Below, in pieces: positions 8,991 to 16,457 of a stretch of 60,440 nt of DNA. How positions within the stretch are numbered: position 1 is the first letter of the stretch; each line of letters begins with the position of its first letter. A program made the position numbers and the translations under genes. Source of the DNA: Sphingomonas faeni (lineage in GTDB: Bacteria > Pseudomonadota > Alphaproteobacteria > Sphingomonadales > Sphingomonadaceae). The notes below the pieces were generated by a model. That model ran no database searches, was not told the DNA's origin, and worked only from the letters and a program-made list of their open reading frames with translations. The DNA lies in the NCBI RefSeq assembly GCF_024273235.1, contig NZ_JANBVH010000028.1, forward strand, positions 1 to 60,440. The letters are read 5' to 3'.

Positions 8991-11483
8991 TCAGAACCGC
9001 ACTTTGGCCCCCACCTGAATCGAGCGCGGGGCACCCGGTGCGTAGAAGGTCGACGACACCAACGGCCGTTCGCCGTCAATCACCGGCCCAGCGAACGGTC
9101 GCGCGACGAAGTTGCCGCTCGCGTCGAAGCCGGTCGCACCCAGTTGCGCGGCGGTCGCATAGCGCGTGTCGAACGCGTTGTTCAGCTGTGCGAAGATCGT
9201 CAACTGGCGTGCCGGGCGGACCTCCGCGCCGAAATTGACGACCGCATACGCGTCGGTCTTGCCCTCGCCGAGGTAATACACCCCGTCGGGCTCATGCTCG
9301 TTATTCTCGTTGCCGCGCGCATACACGCCCGAGATCGCGATCATGTCCGCGCTGAGCGAGAACGTCCCGGCCGGTTTCCAGCGCGCGCCGGCCTTCAAGA
9401 TGTGTCGCGGGATCAGGGGGATGCGATCACCCTTTTCGATGTCGATCTCACCCTCGAAACCGGGCGCGACACGCTCGCTCGAACCGTTGCCCGAACCGTT
9501 GACGGTCTCGCCATTGCGATAAGTCGCGTCGAGCAGCGTGTAGTGGCCGGTCAGATGGACCGAGCCGACATCGCCGGCGAGATCGACGTCGATGCCCTGA
9601 CGGCGGGTCTTCCCGAAGTTGCGGAAATAGCCGAAGCCCGCGGTATCGTCGGCAACGAACAGGATGTCGTTCCGACTGACGGTGCGGAATGCGCCGAGCC
9701 GCAGCGCGATACCGCGGAGGTCGGCGTTGAAGCCCGTCTCGACGGTGCGCGCAACGACCTGGTCGAGCGGCGGATCGCCCGCCAGGGCGTTGGGCAGGCG
9801 GCAGGGGCTCTCGGGGTCCGCGCAGCCAAGCTCGATCGCCGATGGCGCTCGGCTCGTCTGGGCAAGCGCCGCATCGATCGCGAAAGTCTTGGTCGGGCTC
9901 CAGCGGACCGCGATCGCCGGGTTCACGCGGTTAAATTTATGATCGCCGTCGAGCGATCCGGTACCGCCACCCGGTTGCAGCCCGTCGCGGTTATGGACGA
10001 CGGTGCGATCGTAGCGCGCGGACACGTCGACATGCAGCGTCCGACTGACGTCGAACGCATCGAGCGCGTAGGCGCTGAGCGTGGTCGTGTGGCCGGTCAA
10101 GTCGACGCGCGCATCGAACGCGTTTTCGGAATCCTGCGTGCCGTCGGCGAACGCGCCGAGGCCGGCGACCGGAACAACGCCGCGGTCGGGAGTGAGATAC
10201 CCGAATTGCGACGACTGCACGAACACCGAGCGACCGTTGACGTAGCTCGCGCCCAGCGTCAGCGCGTTGAAACCGCCCGCGACCGGCGTCCTCAGCATCA
10301 GCTCACCGGTCGCGCCGAACTCGCGCTGTCGTGTGCCCGAACGGTTGGCGAGCCCGTTGCACTTCTCGTTCGGCTCGCTGTTCAGCAATGCGTTGGCGAT
10401 GCAGCGCCAACTGGGGAAGGGGGTGTTGGCCTGCGTTTCGCCCACGACCGGGAAGCCGCCATATCCGGCCGCGGCCAGTGCGGCGCGCTCGGCGGCGCTG
10501 GGCTGATACAGGTTTTCGCCGAGCGCATCGTCGTTGATGTCGCCGTTGAACGTACGCGTCCTGATGTTGCGGTAAAAGGCGTTGCCGGCGAACGAGACCG
10601 TGTCGGAAAACCGATGATCGCCGGTCAGATTGATCAGATACGCGGTGTTCCGTGTGGTGTCGGGATAGGTGTAGACGCTGGACCGGTCGCGTTCGAGCAG
10701 GCGCTGATCCTGTAGCCCGTTGCCGTTGAGATCTGTGCTCGCATAGCTCCCCGACAGCGCGATGTTGGTTGTCGTATCCGACCAGCCGAGCTTGCCGAAC
10801 GCCTGCCCCGCCTCCGACCGCGAGACATCGCGCCAGCCGTCCTCGGCAAAATAATCGCCGCTGAAGAACCAGTCGAGGCCGTTATCGGCGCTGCCGCCAG
10901 CCTGCACGTCGACGGTGCGGCGATCAAAGGATCCATAGCTTGCCTCGATCTCGACACCCGGGTCGGATTTGCCGTCCTTGGTCCGGACGGAGATCGCGCC
11001 GCCCAGCGAATTCCGTCCGAACAGCGGGTTGGATCCGGGAACCAGCGTCATCGAACGGATCGCGGATTTGGGGATCAGGTCCCAGCTGACGACGTCGCCG
11101 AACGGCTGGTTGACCCGCACGCCGTCGACATAGACCGACAGCCCCTGCGGCGTGCCGAGCAACGGCGATGCGGTGAAGCCGCGATAGTTGATGTCGGGCT
11201 GCAACGGGTTGTTCTGGATGTCGTTGACGAACACGCCGCCCGCCATGCGCTTCAGATAGTCGGTGATGTCGGTCGCATGCGCGGCCTCGATTTCCTCGTC
11301 GCTCGTAGTTTGCGCGGGGAAGGGCAGCGTCCCTTCGCCAACGTCGTACAGCGGGGTCGCAGTCACGATGATCTCGGGGGAGGGGCTTGTTTGCGTTTGC
11401 GTTTGCGCCTGCGCCTGCGCGTGGCCGGCAGCTGGCATCACGACCAGGGCGACACCGGCGAGCCAACGGAAACGGGTCTTCAT
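8991..11483 (-). CDS. TonB-dependent outer-membrane receptor in the quinoprotein cluster
   Basis: An 830-residue outer-membrane receptor. It has a signal peptide ending ...AGHAQA, a low-complexity Q/A/T stretch encoded by a 6-bp DNA tandem repeat, a TonB-box-like SPEIIVTAT segment, a plug domain (DEEIEAAHATDITDYLKRM, then NYRGF, PQGLSVYVDGVRVNQPFGD and LVPGSNPLFGRNSLGGAISV), and a beta barrel ending in the aromatic KVRF. Length is typical. It lies between the quinoprotein accessory genes and a two-component pair. TonB receptors for PQQ uptake are known (PqqU/YncD); PQQ import is a reasonable guess here but nothing in the sequence proves the ligand. A perfect palindrome lies about 70 bases upstream of its start. 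Confidence 0.92.
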   Translation of the reverse strand: MKTRFRWLAGVALVVMPAAGHAQAQAQTQTQTSPSPEIIVTATPLYDVGEGTLPFPAQTTSDEEIEAAHATDITDYLKRMAGGVFVNDIQNNPLQPDINYRGFTASPLLGTPQGLSVYVDGVRVNQPFGDVVSWDLIPKSAIRSMTLVPGSNPLFGRNSLGGAISVRTKDGKSDPGVEIEASYGSFDRRTVDVQAGGSADNGLDWFFSGDYFAEDGWRDVSRSEAGQAFGKLGWSDTTTNIALSGSYASTDLNGNGLQDQRLLERDRSSVYTYPDTTRNTAYLINLTGDHRFSDTVSFAGNAFYRNIRTRTFNGDINDDALGENLYQPSAAERAALAAAGYGGFPVVGETQANTPFPSWRCIANALLNSEPNEKCNGLANRSGTRQREFGATGELMLRTPVAGGFNALTLGASYVNGRSVFVQSSQFGYLTPDRGVVPVAGLGAFADGTQDSENAFDARVDLTGHTTTLSAYALDAFDVSRTLHVDVSARYDRTVVHNRDGLQPGGGTGSLDGDHKFNRVNPAIAVRWSPTKTFAIDAALAQTSRAPSAIELGCADPESPCRLPNALAGDPPLDQVVARTVETGFNADLRGIALRLGAFRTVSRNDILFVADDTAGFGYFRNFGKTRRQGIDVDLAGDVGSVHLTGHYTLLDATYRNGETVNGSGNGSSERVAPGFEGEIDIEKGDRIPLIPRHILKAGARWKPAGTFSLSADMIAISGVYARGNENNEHEPDGVYYLGEGKTDAYAVVNFGAEVRPARQLTIFAQLNNAFDTRYATAAQLGATGFDASGNFVARPFAGPVIDGERPLVSSTFYAPGAPRSIQVGAKVRF

Positions 11484-11550
11484 GCTGCATCCCCCCAAAC
11501 GCCTGCGATCTGCGTCGCTGAGGAAACGATAACTTGGCTGATCGACACTT

Positions 11551-11570
11551 ACCTGAGATCGGTCTCAGGT
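11551..11570. promoter_or_regulatory. Perfect 8-4-8 palindrome upstream of the TonB receptor
   Basis: ACCTGAGA-TCGG-TCTCAGGT is perfectly symmetric in its 8-bp arms. It sits between the response-regulator stop and the receptor start. No T-run follows on the minus strand, so an operator for the adjacent OmpR-type regulator is at least as likely as a terminator. Confidence 0.5.
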
Positions 11571-11574
11571 TACG

Positions 11575-12255
11575 TCATACCTTGGTTGGTGGCACCAGTC
11601 GGAAGCCACGACCGCGCAGTGTCTCGATAGCCGGCGCGCCGCGAAGTTCGCTCAGTCGTCGGCGAAGATAGCCGACATAGACGTCGAGCGCATTGTCGCT
11701 GACACCGGCATCGGCGCCCCAGACGGCGGCAGCCAGTGCCGCTCGTGTAGCAGTGCCGCCATTGGCCGCGACGAGCCGCTGGAGCAGGTCGAACTCACGC
11801 CGGCTCAGCACGAGCGGGCGGTCGTCGACCATCGCGCTCCGCGAAATCGGATCGAGCGCGATATTGACGTAGCGCATCGGCGGCGGTGCGGCGTCCGCTC
11901 CCCGCCGGACGATCGCCGCCAGCCGCGCGACGAGTTCTTCGAATGCAAACGGCTTGGGGAGATAATCGTCCGCGCCGCTATCGAACCCATCGAGCCGATC
12001 CTGTAACGTTCCTCGCGCCGTCAGCATCAGGATCGGCACGCGGATTCCGTCGTCACGGAGGCTGCGGCACAGGTCCATCCCGTCACGGTCGGGAAGGCCC
12101 ACATCGAGCAGTGCCGCGGCAAATCCGCCGGTCTTCAGCATAGCCGGCACCTCCCGCGCTTCGCGTTCCCAGGCGACCTCATACCCGCGCGCGGTCAGTC
12201 CACGGCTGACGAAGCGGCCGATGCCGGCATCGTCCTCGACCAGCAGGATCTTCAT
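11575..12255 (-). CDS. OmpR/PhoB-family response regulator
   Basis: A 226-residue two-domain regulator. The receiver has acidic residues D8/D9, the phospho-acceptor D51 in LLDVGLPDRDG, a T/A switch region (LMLTARG) and K101 in ADDYLPKPF. The C-terminal winged helix (about 130-222) has LSRREFDLLQRL and DVYVGYLRRRL, diagnostic of OmpR/PhoB. Its start overlaps the upstream kinase stop... the kinase ends four bases inside this gene's start (ATGA), so they form one operon, kinase first in transcription order reversed by the overlap geometry: the regulator's ATG region abuts the kinase stop. It precedes the TonB receptor and probably controls it. Confidence 0.93.
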   Translation of the reverse strand: MKILLVEDDAGIGRFVSRGLTARGYEVAWEREAREVPAMLKTGGFAAALLDVGLPDRDGMDLCRSLRDDGIRVPILMLTARGTLQDRLDGFDSGADDYLPKPFAFEELVARLAAIVRRGADAAPPPMRYVNIALDPISRSAMVDDRPLVLSRREFDLLQRLVAANGGTATRAALAAAVWGADAGVSDNALDVYVGYLRRRLSELRGAPAIETLRGRGFRLVPPTKV

Positions 12256-13547
12256 GCCCGCACCAAGGGAAGCTCGATCGTCACGGTACAGCCGGAGCCC
12301 ACGTCACTGCCAAACCCCACGTCACTGTCAAACCCGTTGGCGGCGCGGATCGATCCGTTGTGCTGCTCGACGACCCAGCGCGCGAGGGCCAGACCGAGTC
12401 CCGTGCCGCCCCGTGATCTTCCCGCATCCGCCTGATAATAGGCATCGAAGATACGCGGCAAGGCCTCGTCCGCGACGCCGGATCCCTGATCCACGACATC
12501 GATCCGCGCCGCATCTTCCGCACGCGTAAGCCGTACCGTGACGGTCCCCGCGAACGGCGAAAACTTCACTGCGTTATCGATGATTGCAAGCACCGCCTGT
12601 TGTAGCCACCGCGCGTCTCCCTGGATCGTCATCTGCGGCACCGGAGCCTCGACTGCCAGCGCGACCTCCGCCGATCGCGCATAGCCGCGCGCGCCGTCGG
12701 CCGCGGCCTGCACCAGCGTCGCAAGATCGATCGGCTCGTCCATCAGGTGCAGTTGGCCGTCGTCAGCACGCGCCAGGGCCAGCAGTTCCGCGATGCGGTG
12801 TTCGAGGAATTCGGCGTTGGCGACGACATGCCAGAGCGCCTCTCGCAGAGCAGGCGGCTCGGCGGCGGGATCCGCCAGCGCCACTTCCGCTTCTCCGCGC
12901 ATCACGGTTATCGGCGTTCGCATCTCATGACTGGCCTTGGCGAAGAACAGCCGTCGCGATTGGTCGATCGTTGCGAGTTCAGCAGTCTTCTGCGCAACTT
13001 CGTTGGCGAGCTTGCGATTGGCTGCGATCAGCCCGAATGCGCCCAGCAACGCCGATCCGCCCGCCGCCAGCACGAGCAGTATGGCCAGCACCGTCATTCG
13101 CGTCCTCAGCCGGACCATGTCGCCGCCGATCCGCCCAGCTTCGTCGCGTTCGCGCGCGACGATGATCGCCACCAGATCCGCGAGTTCGCCGCGCCGCTGT
13201 GGATTGGTGGCCAGCGCAGCAAGTCGATCCGCGTCCATCGCCTCGCGTACCTGCGCCGTGTGCGCGGCGGACGCGGTAGGCAACAGCGCCGCCTCGTCGC
13301 GGATCGACCGTGCATACGCGCCGAGATGCGGACGCAGCGCCGCAGCGTCACCGGTGTTTGCCAGCGTTTCGATCCGCGACACGGCTGCGAGCTGCGCCTG
13401 CGCGATTCCGGCGCGGTCAAAGTTTCGTCCCGCACTCGCGAGGCTCAGGATGAACGCCGTCGCCAGCGCCGCCAGCGATATCAACAGCGCAATGCAACAC
13501 AGCGCAGCGAGCGTTAGCGGCTGACGTGGGCAACGTTCGATCGACAT
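12252..13547 (-). CDS. Membrane-bound sensor histidine kinase
   Basis: A 431-residue inner-membrane kinase and partner of the adjacent OmpR-type regulator. TM1 is about 12-38, a periplasmic sensor region about 39-150, TM2 about 153-174, then HisKA with H in ASHEMRTPITVMRGE, and an HATPase domain with N (IIDNAVKF), G1 (DQGSGVAD) and G2 (GGTGLGLALARW) boxes. Near the C-terminus a short in-frame tandem duplication gives repeated SDVG units (about residues 411-422), visible as a near-perfect DNA repeat at 12298-12333. It is transcribed before the regulator, with a four-base stop/start overlap. The stimulus is unknown. Confidence 0.92.
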   Translation of the reverse strand: MSIERCPRQPLTLAALCCIALLISLAALATAFILSLASAGRNFDRAGIAQAQLAAVSRIETLANTGDAAALRPHLGAYARSIRDEAALLPTASAAHTAQVREAMDADRLAALATNPQRRGELADLVAIIVARERDEAGRIGGDMVRLRTRMTVLAILLVLAAGGSALLGAFGLIAANRKLANEVAQKTAELATIDQSRRLFFAKASHEMRTPITVMRGEAEVALADPAAEPPALREALWHVVANAEFLEHRIAELLALARADDGQLHLMDEPIDLATLVQAAADGARGYARSAEVALAVEAPVPQMTIQGDARWLQQAVLAIIDNAVKFSPFAGTVTVRLTRAEDAARIDVVDQGSGVADEALPRIFDAYYQADAGRSRGGTGLGLALARWVVEQHNGSIRAANGFDSDVGFGSDVGSGCTVTIELPLVRA

Positions 13548-13562
13548 GGCCCGATCCTAGTC

Positions 13563-14018
13563 GTCGCGCGCCGCCGAACAAGCACGCGCGCATTGCACTA
13601 ACGCACAAGGAGACTGCCTCTCACGGCATCGCCTTACAAAATCGGTTGCACTCACGACATGAACAAATGGCAGAAGTTTGGGAACGAGAACTGCCTTTCG
13701 GATGTCCGGATGTGGGTCCAGTTCGTGAAGGTAGTCATTCAGCGGGCGACGAGGAGAGGCGCACCGCCGCCAAGCGAGACATGGGCGTCAACGTCGGTGC
13801 GCACCAGCCCGGGCACCGCAAAGCTGATGTCTTCGCCATCGATCCGCTTGAACGTTGGATGTGGCCCTGAATCGTACCTCCCATGCCTTGTTCTATTGGT
13901 TCATCAGACCTTGCCCTTGGCGATCGCAAGAAGGGTCCGTCGCAACTGTTTGCTGTTAGCGTCATAGTCGGTCGGCTCATCTCACTTAAGAGCACCCGCC
14001 AAGCTCTCACCAAGCGGG
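13563..14018. other. Intergenic region with a dispersed repeat and a possible gene remnant
   Basis: About 455 bases without an intact gene. It contains one copy of a degenerate dispersed repeat (entry at 13657) and, on the minus strand, a short open frame ending in TGA at 13739 whose translation (FKRIDGEDISFAVPG and VSLGGGAPLLVAR) reads like the C-terminal 40 residues of a lost protein. I do not recognise the family. No start codon or ribosome site supports expression. Confidence 0.35.
13657..13720 (+). repeat. Dispersed intergenic repeat, copy A
   Basis: Shares ACATGAACAAATG, then GAAGTT, GGGAA, ACTGC, ATGTC and TGTGGGTC in the same order as the copy at 24304. Located in a non-coding gap. 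Confidence 0.5.
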
Positions 14019-15062
14019 CTAACTGGCCGGCTTGATTTGAGGGATCACACCCGCAGCTTGTTGACGCTCGATTGCTCGGATCACTGCGTCAACCGGGTCG
14101 CGATCCTCGTGAAAGCCGGCAAGGCGGATCTTGGTCATGTCGGAGATAACATCGGCCTCGGTGCCGAAGATGAAGTCGCCAAAGCTCCACCCCACCGCCT
14201 TCGTGAAATCGGTCTGGAGTAAGCCCGCGGATATCTGCCGCCATACGGGCTCGAGCGCTGGCATATGGTTAGTGAGCGCGAACGGGATAGGCTCGCCAAT
14301 TTCGATGCCGAAATGCCGGGCAACCTTTTCCCACATGCGCCGCCAGCGGAACGGCGGGTGAACGTAGTTGAAGGCCTGGTCGGCCGCTTCACTGGCGGTA
14401 GCGGCCCATAGGCTGGCGCGCGCCAGTGCATGTGCATCCGTCACCTGAACTAGACAGTCATCGTAGGTTGTACGGGAGCCAGGGAAGCGAAACGCTGCCC
14501 CGTCCGCGGCCGACAATGCGGCGTAGGCGCCGATTACCGTCGCGATATTCATCGCATTGCCAGCTGCGTCGCCAACGACAACATCCGGTCGCAGGATCGA
14601 CCATTCCGGTCCACCGGCGGCACGGCGTCGTTGTAGCTCGCGTTCCTGCGCGAAATAGAAGTTTGGTCCGATCGGCCGCGGGTTTTCGTCCTCATAGAAT
14701 GGCGTCGTTACTGGTCCGAGGTGAACGCCGTAAACCTTTGCGCCCTGATACAGCACCACTCTCTCGAGCGGGGCGCTGGCAGCCTCTAAACCGTCGAGCA
14801 GGTTGCGGAGCATGGTCGAGTTGCGCTCGTCCTCCTCTGCCAAGCCTCCGCCTGGCCCATAGGCCGCATAAAAAAGGTGGGTGACATCGCTCGCTTTAGC
14901 CAGTGCAGTTCGGCTTGCCTCCGCGTCGCTAAGATCAGCAAGGATATCACCATGGCTACGCGACAGGGCTACATCATGCCAGCCTGGCGTTCCGGCGATC
15001 TCTTCGAGGAGAGCCTTGCCGATAATGCCGCCTGAACCGGCAACGAGTGCAACGTTGGTCAA
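14019..15062 (-). CDS. PRISE-like SDR (progesterone 5-beta-reductase/iridoid synthase family)
   Basis: A 347-residue extended SDR. The N-terminal cofactor motif is GSGGIIG, a variant of GxxGxxG. The segment LYQGAKVYGVHLGP corresponds to the PRISE motif TGxKHYxGP with the active-site lysine K109, and GPNFYFAQERELQ corresponds to NFYYxxxD. The fourth position of that motif is Phe rather than Tyr, so which tyrosine acts (Y136 is the candidate) is uncertain. The family reduces activated C=C bonds of enones with NADPH. It is followed in the same direction upstream by an aldo/keto reductase but separated by about 190 bases with a hairpin, so co-transcription is doubtful. Substrate unknown. Confidence 0.82.
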   Translation of the reverse strand: MTNVALVAGSGGIIGKALLEEIAGTPGWHDVALSRSHGDILADLSDAEASRTALAKASDVTHLFYAAYGPGGGLAEEDERNSTMLRNLLDGLEAASAPLERVVLYQGAKVYGVHLGPVTTPFYEDENPRPIGPNFYFAQERELQRRRAAGGPEWSILRPDVVVGDAAGNAMNIATVIGAYAALSAADGAAFRFPGSRTTYDDCLVQVTDAHALARASLWAATASEAADQAFNYVHPPFRWRRMWEKVARHFGIEIGEPIPFALTNHMPALEPVWRQISAGLLQTDFTKAVGWSFGDFIFGTEADVISDMTKIRLAGFHEDRDPVDAVIRAIERQQAAGVIPQIKPAS

Positions 15063-15219
15063 GAACCTGCTCCTGGATCATTGCGGGGAGGCTAACGGAA
15101 CGATCCGCTCCGCCAAACTATCCAGTCAATCGGTTCTGGCGTTAGCGTCCTCGAGGAATTTGACGCCAGCTGCATCACCTTCCTGAGCGAACGACCGGAA
15201 TTGAATCTGTAAAAGTTGC

Positions 15220-15239
15220 CACGACCGCTTTTGGTCGTG
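15220..15239 (-). terminator. Hairpin after the aldo/keto reductase gene
   Basis: A perfect 7-bp inverted repeat (CACGACC/GGTCGTG) with a 6-base loop lies 11 bases past the reductase stop. In the minus direction a TTTT run follows five bases later, so it may be a weak terminator. Confidence 0.4.
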
Positions 15240-15250
15240 ACCGCCCTCGT

Positions 15251-16327
15251 TCAGCCCGGGACTCCTTGCGGTGCTGGCAGAGCAGTAATATCAGACGATC
15301 CTGACCAGAGATTGACGCCACCGTCGTCGGCAGCCTTGTCGATGGCAGCGAGTTCGTCGGCAGAAAAGTCGAGCATCTTAATCGCGTCCAAGGAGTCGTC
15401 GAGCTGTTCTACCGTGCGTGCGCCGATTAGTGCCGACGTGACCCTCGGGTCACGCAGAGTCCACCCGATCGCCATCTGAGCGAGGGTTTGGCCGCGCTCA
15501 CCTGCAATATCGTTCAAGGTGCGAATGGCGGCGAGGTTTTGATCCGTGAGCAAAGACTGTGACAGCGACCCATCGCGGGTAGCTCGCGCATCCTGTGGGA
15601 CGCCTTTGAGGTATTTGTTCGTCAGCATGCCCTGCGCCAACGGTGAGAAGGCAATGCAGCCGATGCCCAGCTCCTCCAGTGTTGCCAGCAAGTCCCGCTC
15701 GATCCACCGGTTCAGGATGGAATAGCTGGGCTGGTGGATAAACAGCGGGACCTTCTCCTCGCTCAGGATCTGGGCCGCCTGACGAGTAAGTCCCGGCTCG
15801 TAGGAGGAGATGCCCACATACAGAGCTTTGCCCTGTCGATGAAGTTGCACCAGTGCGCCCATCGTCTCTTCAAGCGGGGTCGCAGAATCTACCCGGTGCG
15901 AATAGAAGATGTCGACATAGTCCAGGCCCATCCGCTTAAGGCTCTGGTCACAGCTCGCGATCAGGTATTTTTTGGATGAGCCGACATCACCGTACGGCCC
16001 GGGCCACATGTCCCAGCCTGCCTTGGTCGAGATAATGAGTTCGTCGCGGTGGGCGGCAAAATCAGAGGTGAGGACGCGACCGAAATTCTCTTCCGCCGAA
16101 CCATAAGGCGGTCCGTAGTTGTTAGCGAGATCGAAGTGAGTCACTCCATGATCGAACGCCCGACGCAGGATGGCTCGCCCCGTTTCGAACACATCGTGTC
16201 CGCCGAAGTTCTGCCATAGCCCTAGGCTGATTGCCGGCAGCCTCAGCCCGCTTCGGCCGGTGCGTCGATAGGGCATGCCGCTTTCATACCGGAGCGGGGA
16301 CGCGACGTACGGACGAGGAAACGACAT
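15251..16327 (-). CDS. Aldo/keto reductase, YghZ/GPR type
   Basis: A 358-residue NADPH-dependent oxidoreductase with a TIM-barrel. The catalytic tetrad is visible: D66 and Y71 in HFDLANNYGPPYGSAEE, K102 in STKAGWDMWPGPYG and H144 in YSHRVD. The K-A-G-W-D-M-W-P-G-P-Y-G segment is characteristic of the E. coli YghZ (L-glyceraldehyde-3-phosphate reductase) branch and of beta-subunits of voltage-gated K channels. It likely detoxifies or reduces small aldehydes. It stands alone: the neighbouring genes on both sides are separated by 130-190 bases. Confidence 0.93.
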   Translation of the reverse strand: MSFPRPYVASPLRYESGMPYRRTGRSGLRLPAISLGLWQNFGGHDVFETGRAILRRAFDHGVTHFDLANNYGPPYGSAEENFGRVLTSDFAAHRDELIISTKAGWDMWPGPYGDVGSSKKYLIASCDQSLKRMGLDYVDIFYSHRVDSATPLEETMGALVQLHRQGKALYVGISSYEPGLTRQAAQILSEEKVPLFIHQPSYSILNRWIERDLLATLEELGIGCIAFSPLAQGMLTNKYLKGVPQDARATRDGSLSQSLLTDQNLAAIRTLNDIAGERGQTLAQMAIGWTLRDPRVTSALIGARTVEQLDDSLDAIKMLDFSADELAAIDKAADDGGVNLWSGSSDITALPAPQGVPG

Positions 16328-16457
16328 TGGTTACTCCTTGTGTATTTCTCTAACGCACGAAATCCAAACCGTTTCAGCGCAGGGTGCCCCTTGTTGAACT
16401 GCATATCGAGTGGGGAAGCGGCGACCGAAGTCGACACGGATGCTGTGCTAAAGGTGG

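Noticed and set aside
11390..11432. Short 6-bp tandem repeats considered as a CRISPR-like or phase-variable tract
   Set aside because: They encode the Gln/Ala/Thr linker after the receptor signal peptide; the unit is imperfect and in frame, with no spacer structure.
13659..13967. A 102-codon plus-strand frame in the gap after the sensor kinase
   Set aside because: Begins inside a dispersed repeat, lacks a ribosome site and shows no protein-like conservation pattern.
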